From: Choanephora cucurbitarum | Lineage: Eukaryota > Mucoromycota > Mucoromycetes > Mucorales > Choanephoraceae | Reading direction: 5' to 3' | Assembly: GCA_025331435.1 (NCBI GenBank) | Contig: JAIWNI010000261.1 | Coordinates: 1-15,543, forward strand | Length of the DNA: 15,543 nt | Shown: positions 1 to 8,447 of the stretch, in pieces | Position numbering within the stretch: the first letter of the stretch is position 1 | Layout: each line of letters opens with the position of its first letter | Position numbers and translations under genes: made by a program | The notes under the pieces: generated by a model | The model's database searches: none | The model's input: only the letters and a program-made list of their open reading frames with translations | What the model was told of the DNA's origin: nothing

Positions 1-201
1 GAATTTATTGATAGATTCTCTTTGACTCAAACTGCCAATAACTATGGGATGTAAGTCTAGTTGTCCAGTGACTCTTCTTCAGGTACACAACCTATATGGC
101 GGATATTCTATGTCCCGATGACCATCAGAACTCAGGAGTAATAGTAATCAAATCATCTGAACCGAAAAATATAAATTTTTTTACTAAACAGCCAATGAAA
201 C

Positions 202-439
202 TGTAACAACACCTTCATGACTCAGTTCATTCGTATTCCTACCCTTGTAACTACTTTTTTCTTTACTCTCTTTATACATTGTACTTGCTTAAACATCTCG
301 AAGTTCCTTATCATCCTAGTCTTTAGTTTACATCTCTTCGCGCGTCCCCTCTCTACCTACTCTCTCTCTTCCTACTTCCTCTCTACCTATCTCTTTGACA
401 AATACAATTTCTTTATTTAATAAACATTTATTTTTAACA
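202..439 (+). repeat. Possible solo LTR (weak candidate)
   Basis: The block begins TGTAACAACACC and ends AATAAACATTTATTTTTAACA, so it has TG...CA borders, a TATA-like stretch near 272 and an AATAAA signal close to its 3' end. Its middle (about 340-402) is a CT-rich tract of CTCTC and CTACC runs, a composition often seen in LTR leaders. Against it: the bases either side (GAAAC and CCAGA) are not a target duplication, no primer binding site follows, and no second copy lies in the window. A 67-residue open frame at 217-420 inside it is low-complexity Phe/Leu/Ser and is not treated as a gene. Confidence 0.2.
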
Positions 440-1491
440 CCAGACATTAAGCAAAAGTAGTCAATCTATGCTTTTGCACGTATAGGTGCTAATTGTTCGG
501 TGCGTATGCTAGGCAATAGCCTCCTCAAATTGTTAGACAGGTAGCACTCTAACCTCATGAGTACACTGGATGCGATGGCTTTGCGTATGTAAAACATAAC
601 TATTGTTTGTACGTTTTAAAGAATGTTTTACTGCTTTCATCAAGGTTATGCTAGGTGTTTAAGTACCAATCATGGGTGACTTCATGTGATGATTTCTTCG
701 TAGAAGGTAGCTCACAAAAATTGGTTCTGGACGTTAATCTCATTATCAGGTCCACTTTTATTTCGACGTTATATCGTCATGTCAAAAGAATTTGGTTTCC
801 TAAAACTTGGAAGGAACTTTTGTAGAGTAAATGATGAGTGTAAGGCCTAGACCAAGCCGCCTTGTTAATAATGTATATTATGTATATTAACTTGTTTCTG
901 CAAAAAACCTGGGGTTATTTAAGAGTAATAACAAAACTACATGCTACCCTTGTAATTGTTTTAATAAAACCTTGTATCATTTGATGTACTTCTTATAAAA
1001 ACATATTTATCAACTTAATATTATATGTAAAGATTTGAAATTCGCAAAACATACTTTTATTATGTCTATAATTTTTAAAAATTGAAAGGCATGTATCACA
1101 AATTTTAAGCGCAAAGAACAACTGGCAGTACATATCACCTAGCATCATGCAGAAAACATCCGGTACCAGAAGTCTTTGTACCCTGTAAGCAGTAGACCAT
1201 AACCTCAAGTCAAGAGAGTTCTCTGACGCCCCTATAACCAAAACGATAAAGCAGGACACTTTTTTGAAGAGATTTGTCCCAACATTTGTTTGGAGTAGCA
1301 TAAGTCTTAAACACTTCAAACAGCTTATAGCCACTAGTCGTCTTATGCGCGACATAAAGATATATCAAATAATGAAGCTTTTTTTACATACCTTACAAGT
1401 TTTTTTTTAAACGAAATAAAAGACTAATTAAAAAATTGCTTGGGCAGGGGTTGATTATAGCATTTTATGTAGTTTAAAATATGACTGTTTA
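440..1491. other. Gene-poor AT-rich stretch, nothing recognised
   Basis: About 1.05 kb without a reading frame I can assign. One open frame on minus (1355-993, 120 codons) is Cys/Leu-rich, matches no family I know and has no introns or context to support it. Near 868-958 there is a TATTATGTATATT microsatellite-like run followed by TATTTAAGAG; an AATAAAAC signal lies near 963. These could be remains of another LTR, but borders cannot be fixed. The segment next to 1492 is presumably the 3' untranslated region of the minus-strand gene that ends there. Confidence 0.4.
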
Positions 1492-1790
1492 TTACTCTTC
1501 CATTGCTTCAGTTGGAGAAGGAAGAGCGGGAAGAGCAGGAGAAGGAGAAGGAGAAGAAACAGAAGCAAAAACAGAAGGATGGCGATCAATCACCTTGATG
1601 CTTCCATGATGAAGGCCAATGGCCATCTGCGTTAAAACTTCAATTTCAGCAGACGGAAGGCGATATCTGCCATCAGCGATATCGCGTTCAAAGCGAGGCT
1701 AGGGAAAAAGAAGACGAGGAGAAGCCGACTCAGAACTCAGCAGGCTAATCCAAAGAACAGAAGTAATTGTGCTACTGCCTAAGTGTTGAT

Positions 1791-1840
1791 CTGCAAAGCA
1801 CAGTTATCAGTCGCCCAGACCTTTTAACTAAATCACTCAC
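1791..1840 (-). other. Intron (50 nt) in the unknown minus-strand gene
   Basis: On the minus strand the donor is GTGAGT, the acceptor TTTGCAG, and a good branch site CTGATAAC lies 10-17 nt before the acceptor. Splicing is in phase 1 and bypasses the TGA at 1833-1835, joining the frame that ends RLY to one that continues for about 98 codons with a single TAG. Confidence 0.7.
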
Positions 1841-2009
1841 TGTAAAGCCTCAAGACTGCATTAAAATGTAATGTCTCAGAATATCTTTCTTCTCGGTCTT
1901 GTTTCACAGCTCTTCCAGTCGATAGTTTCAAAAAATCAGCTCCAAGATCCTTGAGGTACTCAACTCCTCCATAGCTGATTCTTTCACTCACTGAAATTGA
2001 AGACGCTTT

Positions 2010-2011
2010 TA
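2010..2011. repeat. Left TA target-site duplication
   Basis: TA directly outside the left terminal repeat. Pairs with TA at 4964-4965. TA duplication is the hallmark of Tc1/mariner/pogo insertion. Confidence 0.8.
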
Positions 2012-2078
2012 CAATCATCCCCCGATTTAGGGAACGATTTCGGTTCCCTTAACACCGTTCCCTAAATTAATATCGTTC
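2012..2078 (+). repeat. Left terminal inverted repeat and subterminal motifs of the pogo-like element
   Basis: Starts CAATCATCCCCCGATTTAGG and continues with alternating GGGAACG and GTTCCCT motifs on both strands, e.g. CGGTTCCCTTAACACCGTTC. Strict inverted identity with the right end is about 14 nt; the rest is shared as a rearranged motif array, the usual form of transposase binding sites. Confidence 0.8.
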
Positions 2079-2302
2079 TTTATTGAAAATAAAACTTCGC
2101 AGTGCAACTTTTAATCCCAGTTGTAATAGCTCCGCACGAATCAAATTAGTTTAACATGTTAAGAATGCGTTGATTATACTTTAAGTGCAGATGTTTATTT
2201 AATTTTAGGAAGAAGTAGGAAGAAAGTAATCAACTACTTTTGACTGAGTGATTTTCTGAGCAATTCTTTCAGACTCGACTTGCTTCATCATCTTAATTGC
2301 AT

Positions 2303-3898
2303 CTACAAAAAAGCGCTTTTGAATTTCGGTTCTTGGAATAATGTGGCAATGGTCATTTTCAACCCAAGAAGAACTTCGTCAAGACTTGTCGTATTTTCAT
2401 CTTCTACTTTATTGTCTTCACTCACTTTCTCGAAAATGCTGAATTCATCATCATCTTTCAAAGCCAAATCTTCACGCACTTGGATTCTTTCTTCATCCAA
2501 AGCCGAGTCATATACCGCGGCTTCGATTTCTTCCATCATTCCCTCGGCTTCGGCATTTACGGTCTGTCGTATGGTTTCTAGTGTTGAATCAACTTCAGCT
2601 TCTTGGTTTTCGTTGAATGCAGCGGAAATTGTTTTGCCCTTCATCAAGGTGGTATGCTGAAAGCAGTTGGTGACGGTTTGCGGGGCGACAAGGTTCCATG
2701 CTGCTCTACAAAAGTGCATTACGTCTAACTGATTCACTTTGTACATGTCGTCGGTTGCTTCCCTGTTTCTCATGTATCTAAAACCGCAGCGAATAGCTTG
2801 TTTTTTTCTTATTCAGTGTTCAGAAAACAGTAATATTTAGATTATTAAATAAAACTTACTTATAGTGGCTCTTAAAATTGGCAATGATACCAGCGTCTAG
2901 TGGTTGCACATGGCTTGTGGTGTTGGCTGGCAAGTGTTCTAATCTTACATTCTTCAATGCTAAGTCTTTTGAATGGCTGCTGGCATTGTCCAAGAGAAGA
3001 AGAATCTTTCGGTTCATCAAACCTATTCTTCGGTCAATGAGTTTCATCATCTTGTTATATATATGCTTGGTCAACCAAGCCTTTGAGATGTGGTCGTAGA
3101 CGAAACGATGTTCGAAACCTTTGAATAGAAATCTTAGTCTCATACAGAGTTATAAGTGAGCTATGCGTACCTGTCTTTTTTTGAAACATCTAGGCTTTTC
3201 AGCTTTACCAATGAACACTAGATCGAACTTGAAAGACCCATTTACATTGCACATAAGAACCACAGTAATTCTCTCCTTTCGAACTTTAGCACCGGAAATG
3301 CGCTCTTTGGCATAGGTTCTCTTGACAACTTGTTTGTAGAACAAGCCAATTTTATCCAAATTGAACACATCTCTAGGATCATACTCAGCGATGATGTCTC
3401 TTAGCTTCTGCAAGCGGTGCTGAATGCTATCGACGTTGATGTCAATGGAGGCAGCTTCACCATGCAAGTTGAATGATCGCAAGGACTTTCTACTGATAAA
3501 GAGATTAAACCAGCCTTTGGATGCATTGAATTCGTCTTCTATTTGCATATCTTTGGCGAATTGTAAAGCCATGCTTGTAATCAAGTATCCGCTAACTGGT
3601 AATTGCCTGACTTGCATGTCTAGGACGAATTTTTGACTTGTTATTCTAAAGCTACGAAATTGGTGACCCTTTTGCTCTTCTTCTGGAGATCTGTTTCGCT
3701 CACAGAAAGAAGACTATCGTTTTGAACAATTCCACTGATAACACCCTTGGAGAGAGGTTTTTCCAGATCGAATTCTTCTTTTGCCCAAGCATCTAGTTTA
3801 GAATAAGACCAGTTGCTGTTATTGAAAAGTTTTTGCTTGATGACTGCTTTATCAGTAAGTCTCAATCTTTTGCGGGAGTGTTGTAAAGCAGTATTCAT
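2303..3898 (-). pseudogene. pogo/Tigger-type DDD transposase, frameshifted
   Basis: Cuts and pastes its own element at TA sites in the nucleus. Order of parts: an N-terminal psq/CENP-B-like helix-turn-helix (start MNTALQHSRKRLRLTDKAVI, 3898-3650); a CENP-B-type HTH around LPVSGYLIT...FNASKGWFNLF (3600-3480); then the DDE_1 core. The three acidic residues are D in VFNLDKIG (3354-3356), D in LLLLDNASSH (2988-2990) and D in PLDAGI (2895-2897), the last two 31 residues apart, as in pogo (DDxD). The residue after the first D is K where E is usual. Damage: the frame changes at about 3642, where one base seems missing after ALE, and an in-frame TAA stands at 3150-3152. A GTACGC donor at 3169 could splice that stop out, but only to an acceptor that would remove conserved residues, so I read it as a stop. 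An 82-nt intron (2778-2859) is clear. With the base restored the spliced length is about 504 residues, normal for the family. The C-terminus is acidic. Confidence 0.88.
2778..2859 (-). other. Intron (82 nt) in the pogo transposase
   Basis: Donor GTAAGT follows NFKSHY at the end of the DDE core; acceptor GGTTTTAG precedes the exon that begins YMRNREATDDMY. Phase 2 splicing keeps the frame and replaces the TAA at 2856-2858. The joined order (FKSHY, then the YKVNQLDVMHFCRAAW helix region) is the usual order for this family. Confidence 0.85.
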
Positions 3899-4882
3899 TT
3901 TGAAAAAAGAGTAATTTACATTGACTACGAAACTTATTATTGGTCTATGTGTTCAGCACAATTGCTTTTGTGGATCAATCGATTGAATGCTCACAATTTA
4001 GAAATGAAAAGTGATTGGTAGTAATAAAAGTGTTACTGAGTTCATTCTACTCATTTTTTTGAGAAGTATTTATATTCTGATAATGAATTACTCTGTCCGA
4101 AAAATAATGCTAACATTGAACCTTGAATCAATAATAAGGGATGTTGCTGCTTCAAGGGATAAATGACAGCTGCCATTGTTCAATTGGAAACACTTCAAGT
4201 TCATTGACTGAGTAGTCATGGTTGAGAACAGTGAATCGCGGAGTTCAAGAACAAATGTTGAGAAAAACCCTTCATCAATAGAAGTTGTATACATCGACAC
4301 TGTTTATGTAAAGTTTAGATTATTGTATAGGATCTGATATGTCTCATACAATTTGCATAGTTGTGCTATACGAAGTACTAATTAGCAGTCGTATTTTGCG
4401 TACATCTCAATTTCCAAGTAGATAATTCTGTGTTTGAATACTCAATCTCTTAACATTATTTAAAAACATGTTAGGGATGCTTACTTTAATATCACTCCGA
4501 TGACAGGGATGTTTGAAGTGGTTGATATGAAGCATTCACTACAAAGAAACTTTGCAATGTACGCGACTTCACGCATGAAAAGTCAATTGCATGGTCGTCA
4601 ACACAACAATATAATGACTTCAAATTAACTTTGTATTATTGACGCAATAGCCAACATAATATCATAAAAAATCATGTTTTGATGGGCGGATGATGGAATA
4701 TGAAAAAATTTATGATTTTTATTCTATTGAGGTTGTCTAAAATAGAGTAACGGAAATAATTTATAAAGCAATTCTGAAATATAATTGGCTCTCATTAGCG
4801 GCATATGAAATTAAATAAGGAACAAGCTGCCACAGGACCGTTACCTATTCCTTAAAGCAATAATAAGAAATGTTTAACGGTA
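3899..4882. other. Non-coding right arm of the pogo-like element
   Basis: About 980 bp upstream of the transposase start, holding its promoter and 5' leader by position. AT-rich, no open frame above about 70 codons that resembles a protein, and no clear TATA box. Nothing else recognised. Confidence 0.5.
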
Positions 4883-4963
4883 ACCGAACTTCGGTTCCCT
4901 CAAGACCGTTCCCTAAATCAAAATCGTTCCCTAAAATTCGTTCCCGAAATCGGGGGATGACTA
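4883..4963 (-). repeat. Right terminal inverted repeat and subterminal motifs of the pogo-like element
   Basis: Contains a small hairpin ACCGAACTTCGGT (4883-4895), then GGTTCCCT, CGTTCCCTAAATC, CGTTCCCTAAA and CGTTCCC before AAATCGGGGGATGAC. It has one more motif copy than the left side. Confidence 0.8.
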
Positions 4964-4965
4964 TA
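4964..4965. repeat. Right TA target-site duplication
   Basis: TA directly outside the right terminal repeat. Another TA at 4962-4963 makes the border ambiguous by two bases, but 4964-4965 gives the same offset from the shared TCATCCCCC core as on the left, and leaves the host frame intact. Confidence 0.7.
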
Positions 4966-5118
4966 TCAGACATATATTTTGTAATTGTACGATTGACATA
5001 TCTGCAAAAACAGGAGCGATATTTTGATCCTCTCGGGTAACCATTCGCTGGAAAACAGCTTGAAGAAGACGACCTCCTAACCGAACAGTCAACTTCTTTT
5101 TGAAGGCTTCACCCACAA

Positions 5119-5182
5119 CTTTAATTATGGCAAGGGACATATCAGCCTTCGATAAAAACAGAAATATTTATATTTAACTTAC
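5119..5182 (-). other. Probable intron (64 nt) in the unknown minus-strand gene
   Basis: The donor GTAAGT at 5182 and acceptor ATTAAAG ending at 5119 join two frames in phase 1 without loss of frame. A second acceptor (TCGAAG, ending at 5147) would give a 36-nt intron, which seems too short. The donor is firm and the acceptor choice less so. Confidence 0.55.
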
Positions 5183-5733
5183 CACTGTTAACACGAAAAT
5201 TGGATGCGTCAGCTATTTCAGTTCTGTAGGTAGCATGTATGAGTATTACATAATTGTAGAACTCGGATAATAATCATTTACACGTTCTTAAAGTGATAGA
5301 TGACATTGAAGAACGGCTGTTCAGTGGAGTTCTCACTTGCTTGAGAAGCAGCGCAGTTAAACGCCTGCGTTTCTTCTTCCAGCTCGGCAAGACCATCTGC
5401 TTTATGGGTCAGAATGTCTGCATACTCCTGCGAATCTTTTTGTAATCGTCAGGGCGTTTGATAGATAAACCCTTTCCACGAGTCTTCTTGTGCACAAATT
5501 GCTGCCATCGATTTCTTCTTCTTTTGATCTTCAAAGGGACGAAGAATTTTTTAACATCAGGGATCACCTGTTTGTCTATACGACCCATACCATAGAGCTG
5601 GATTTTCATCTTTTTCTTCAGGATGCTCTTGAAGAAACTCTTTTTGAACTTCTTCCAACTTGTCCAAATATTCCTTCAAATAAGGCTTTGCTTCGAGTTC
5701 TTGACAGGTGGAAGTAAACATACGTGCGGCCAT

Positions 5734-5950
5734 TGTAACAAATTGACAAGAACGGAAGAAGAAGGTTTATTACAAAAAAAATGCACAGTTAAAAAAATTT
5801 TTTTGCTTAATTTTAAAACCAGATAAGAGAAGCAAGCTTAAGCAGGGAAAAATATTTTCATAAGGGAAAGTTTTTTCTCACTAGTTTAGCAAGAAAATAT
5901 TCTTTCTTTCCTGCAACCATTTCTCATTAGAGATGCGACGGAGAAATAAA
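5734..5950. other. Spacer between the unknown minus-strand gene and the Ty3 relic
   Basis: AT-rich with homopolymer runs (A8 near 5775, T8 near 5800). An imperfect inverted repeat pairs GGGAAAAATATTTTC (5846-5860) with GAAAATATTCTTTCTTTCC (about 5892-5910). By position it should hold the promoter of the minus-strand gene and the left break point of the Ty3 relic; neither can be pinned. Confidence 0.4.
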
Positions 5951-7599
5951 TATTAGGTGTAGCCATGGTTTACGCTCTCAAAGTTTTCCATGAAAATATA
6001 TGGCTCGCATTTCACTATGTTCCCCGATTACAAAGCTCTCACCAATCTACATACGCAACGCATTGCCTATTCTATGATGATTGCTTGGTTTGATACCATC
6101 TTGCAGTATGAATTCGTAGTCGTTCATTTACCTGGTACGCGTAATATTTTACCAAATACACACTCTCGCATGTATGAGCTTGATAGTGCAAATGAACTGA
6201 GAGGGGACAATTCCGATAAAAAGAGCATTTTGATAAATCGAGCAGCCACTAAAGAAACCTTTCCAAAATTGGATAGTTGTGAATACTTCGCTCCTCCAGA
6301 TGCCAAAGAGCGAAAACTCTTATTAATGCTTGAACATTTCAAAGGTCATTTTAGATCTGATGCAACCTATCGAGCACTTCGAAGAAAAGGCATACACTGG
6401 ACGAATTTAAAAAATGATGCTGTAGAGTTAGTAAAACAATACATTCCTTGTCAAATGTATTTGATTAAGAAAGATAGCTTCCATTCCTTGAGACCAATAG
6501 TTGCTAAACTCCCTGGTGACCATTGGGTCATGGATTTAACTGGCCCTTTCACGATGTAAAGAACGGGAACAACTATCTCTTAGTAATGGTAAACATACCT
6601 ACTAAATTCTACATCTTAAGAGCAATTTCAGATAAATCATGTATGACAATCGCCAAAGAAGTACTAGATGTATTCTGTACTTTTGGTACCTTTCGTCGTC
6701 TACAATCTGACAATGGTATTGAATTCGTGAATCAGGTTATGAGTACTTTAAAAAACACGCTGGCTTCGAGCATTCTTTAATATCTAGATATCATAGTAGA
6801 GCAGATGGTGCTGCTGAAAGACCGATTCAAACAGCTGTTCAAACCATCTCTGAGCAAATGAAAGGCTCTAAAGCTGATTGGAATATCTACGTATAGTCAA
6901 CTCAGCTGTTTTCAAACACGAAATATTGAGCGTACCAAGACACCCCCCTTTACTTTGATGTTTGGGAGAGACGCGAATGACTTTGAAGATAATGGAAAAA
7001 TCAGAGAAAAACCAAGACGAAAAGACATAAATCAATTATTGCAGAAGAGAATCCAAAAAATATCTGAAATTGTACTACCTGCAATACACCAAAAAACATA
7101 GTTCGTCACAGAAAAAAAGAAAAATCGATTTGATGCCACACACTGCATAGTAGAAATATGTGTCGGTGCAATTGTAATGGTGAAGGTCTAGGGCAAGAAA
7201 TGTAAACTGGACCCAAATTGGCTTGGATTATATAAGGTAAAGAGAGTCACCTCCGCTGGTACTCATGTATTAGAAAATGAAAAAGGAGAGCTAGAAACAA
7301 AAAACTATCTTCCGTCTCTACTTAAAATAATTCGAAACGAAGTACCTAAAGGAGACGGTGAATTCCGTGAGGTAGAAGCCATTTTGATGCATAAAACTCT
7401 TGAATGCCAATACCATTTTCTTGTAAGATGGGAAGGAGAGGATTCATTTTTGGGTGAATGGGTCTCTGAAAACGACTTCGCCGATCCAAAATTTATCACT
7501 CAGTATTGGCAAAGAGTGGGTGTAAGTCCTGAAGGAAGAACAGCTGTAAACAAAGCCTATAAGCGTTTACTCAATGAGCTGGTAACAAAGGAAAACTGA
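5951..7599 (+). pseudogene. Ty3/gypsy chromovirus polyprotein relic: RNase H tail, integrase, chromodomain
   Basis: This is the 3' half of a retrotransposon pol gene. In order: end of the RNase H domain (AMVYALKVFH, then YGSHFTMFPDYKALTNLHTQ, 5957-6060); connection; integrase zinc region (HFKGHF ... IPCQMY, 6333-6460) in which the first cysteine of the CxxC pair is replaced by Y or I; integrase core with D in HWVMDLTGPF (about 6531), D in LQSDNG (about 6708) and E in GAAERP (6816-6818); a GPY/F-like module (WLGLYKV, 7222-7242); and a chromodomain (FREVEAILMHKTLECQYHFL to YWQRVG, 7363-7521), which in chromoviruses steers insertion to marked chromatin. Frame changes occur near 5990, 6557, 6745 and 6920, and stops at about 6894, 7099 and 7189. 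Reverse transcriptase, protease and gag are absent. It cannot make a working polyprotein. Confidence 0.92.
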
Positions 7600-7693
7600 G
7601 GCAAAAGGAAGAAAACTTCCCTATTCTCCAAAACAAAGAAAAGAACAAAACGTTCTTAAATTTGACGGAATGAAAATATTTGGAAGACAATAA

Positions 7694-7875
7694 TGTTATA
7701 GAATGAGACTATAGCATCCTATACCTAATCAAATCTGATCTGTAACTCTGTAGTTATAATGATGTATAAGGTAACACGAACATTCATGTATAGACGATTA
7801 TGAAATATGATAGTATAGCACCCATGTGTATTATAAGAACCTTGTTCTACTCTTGAAGTTTAATAAAGCTATACA
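7694..7875 (+). repeat. Probable 3' LTR of the Ty3 relic (182 bp)
   Basis: Starts TGTTATAG and ends CTATACA, which are near-inverted copies with TG...CA borders; AATAAAG stands just before the 3' border and TATTATAAG upstream. It lies 94 bp after the polyprotein stop, behind a purine-leaning TTGGAAGACAATAA, as expected of a polypurine tract and 3' LTR. No matching 5' LTR is in the window and no target duplication can be tested, so the borders rest on the terminal inverted bases alone. Confidence 0.5.
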
Positions 7876-7914
7876 AAAGTCTCAAAAGTACTTACAGATA
7901 GTCTTTATCATTAA

Positions 7915-8377
7915 AATCACACAGGAAACAACACTACTAAATCTAAAATCACTAAGACAGTTAAATCTGTTTCGTATGATATTAACGTAAAGAGAAAAAA
8001 CAAAAAGATATCTACAGAACCCTTGGTGGTATCTATATCTCAGCAAAATAAGCCATCCTCTTCGCCAACTCATATCCCCAAGAATATTGATAATACTAAA
8101 GCTTCCCTATTAGAAAACCTTTAAAAACAAAAACAATAACAAAAACAATAACAAAAACAATAACAAAAACAATAACAAAAACAATAACAAAAACAATAAC
8201 AAAAACAATAACAAAAACAATTGAACAACGAATAACCGAATCAGGATACAATGTCCACTAAGACATTCTAGCAAAACAACCGGATATATCCTATGATCAA
8301 CTGTTTCAATTTTTGTCCTCCACTCAGCCCAATTTTAAACGAAATCGTCCGGTAAAACAGTTTGATATTAATTATGG
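7915..8377 (+). pseudogene. Ty3/gypsy gag-protease junction fragment
   Basis: An open frame from 7915 to 8121 (Lys/Ser/Asn-rich, ends KASLLENL) is followed, one frame over, by a tandem-repeat-encoded (KTIT)n run and then TESGYNVH, a stop (8262 area), DILAKQPDISYDQLFQFLSS and KQFDINYG. The YNV...L..QPDISY.QL pattern is what I know from the region just before the protease in Ty3-type elements of Mucoromycota; this is recollection of family pattern and not a search result. It is a short piece, cut at its right by the left end of the tnp2 element (about 8379). It comes after the LTR of the neighbouring relic, so it belongs to another copy. Confidence 0.6.
8123..8220 (+). repeat. Tandem repeat, 12-bp unit AAAAACAATAAC, about 8 copies
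   Basis: Seven exact full units (8129-8212) with partial units at each side. The period is a multiple of three, so copy number changes leave the frame alone. In the gag-like frame each unit reads K-T-I-T; in the next frames N-K-N-N or Q-K-Q-stop. Perfect identity of copies inside an otherwise decayed gene points to recent slippage. Confidence 0.97.
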
Positions 8378-8379
8378 AA

Positions 8380-8407
8380 AAAAATCGTCTAAAATTGATC
8401 TGAAATC
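8380..8407 (+). repeat. Left terminal inverted repeat of the tnp2 element
   Basis: Reads AAAAATCGTCTAAAATTGAT and then CTGAAATC. Pairs with 14802-14829. Followed by TTCAAATTCATCTGA, where the nested element interrupts it at 8424. Confidence 0.55.
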
Positions 8408-8423
8408 ATTCAAATTCATCTGA

Positions 8424-8447
8424 CACCGATTAAAATTTGGACACGGA
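8424..8447 (+). repeat. Left terminal inverted repeat of the CACTA-like element
   Basis: 24 bp from CACCGATT to CACGGA; aligns with the complement of 9793-9816 with one substitution and two one-base gaps. Confidence 0.8.

Larger units (their letters stand above)
2012..4963 (-). mobile_element. pogo-like (Tc1/mariner superfamily) DNA transposon, 2,952 bp
   Basis: The two ends are inverted copies: left CAATCATCCCCCGATTT, right (read inward) TAGTCATCCCCCGATTT, each with TA outside. Inside the ends both sides carry several copies of a GTTCCCTAAAT-like motif. One transposase gene lies on minus in the left half (3898 to 2303); the right-hand kilobase is non-coding. TA target duplication, terminal repeats and a CENP-B/Tigger-type DDD transposase together identify the pogo group. 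The insertion is inside the coding frame of the unknown gene at 5733-1492, and that frame is uninterrupted when the element and one TA are left out. The transposase is damaged, so the copy is probably not autonomous, but its ends look usable by a related transposase. Confidence 0.9.
1492..5733 (-). pseudogene. Unknown spliced gene, decayed and split by a pogo-like transposon
   Basis: I do not recognise the family. Reading minus from ATG at 5733 (start MAARMFTSTCQELEAKPYLK) gives 58 codons, with stops at 5557-5559, 5551-5553 and 5449-5451, then about 60 more codons ending near 5284 before one or two frame changes. A segment with YRTEIADASNFRVN leads to a GTAAGT donor at 5182. With an acceptor at 5119 (64-nt intron) the frame continues through VVGEAFKKKLTVRLGGRLLQ to the transposon at 4963 and resumes on the other side at 2009 without any break. 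A further intron (1791-1840) and an in-frame TAG (1699-1701) precede the final stop at 1492-1494. The C-terminal tail is Ser/Pro/Ala-rich. Spliced and without the insertion it would be about 390 residues. Codons are protein-like throughout, so it was once a real gene, either host or an accessory gene of another transposon. It can no longer make the full product. Confidence 0.65.

Noticed and set aside
993..1355. 120-codon minus-strand frame, Cys/Leu-rich
   Set aside because: No motif, no plausible introns, no neighbour context; AT-rich DNA of this length yields such frames by chance.
2280..2660. 126-codon plus-strand frame, Ser-rich
   Set aside because: Antisense of the acidic C-terminus of the pogo transposase; Asp/Glu codons read backwards give Ser/Phe.
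3117..3169. Intron with donor GTACGC at 3169 that would remove the stop in the pogo transposase
   Set aside because: The nearest acceptors break the frame; the first frame-keeping acceptor (at 3080, 90 nt) removes conserved residues before the AWLTK motif. A plain stop is simpler.
8101..8220. Regular repeats that might suggest a CRISPR-like array
   Set aside because: Units are 12 bp, contiguous and without spacers; a simple tandem repeat inside a gag fragment.
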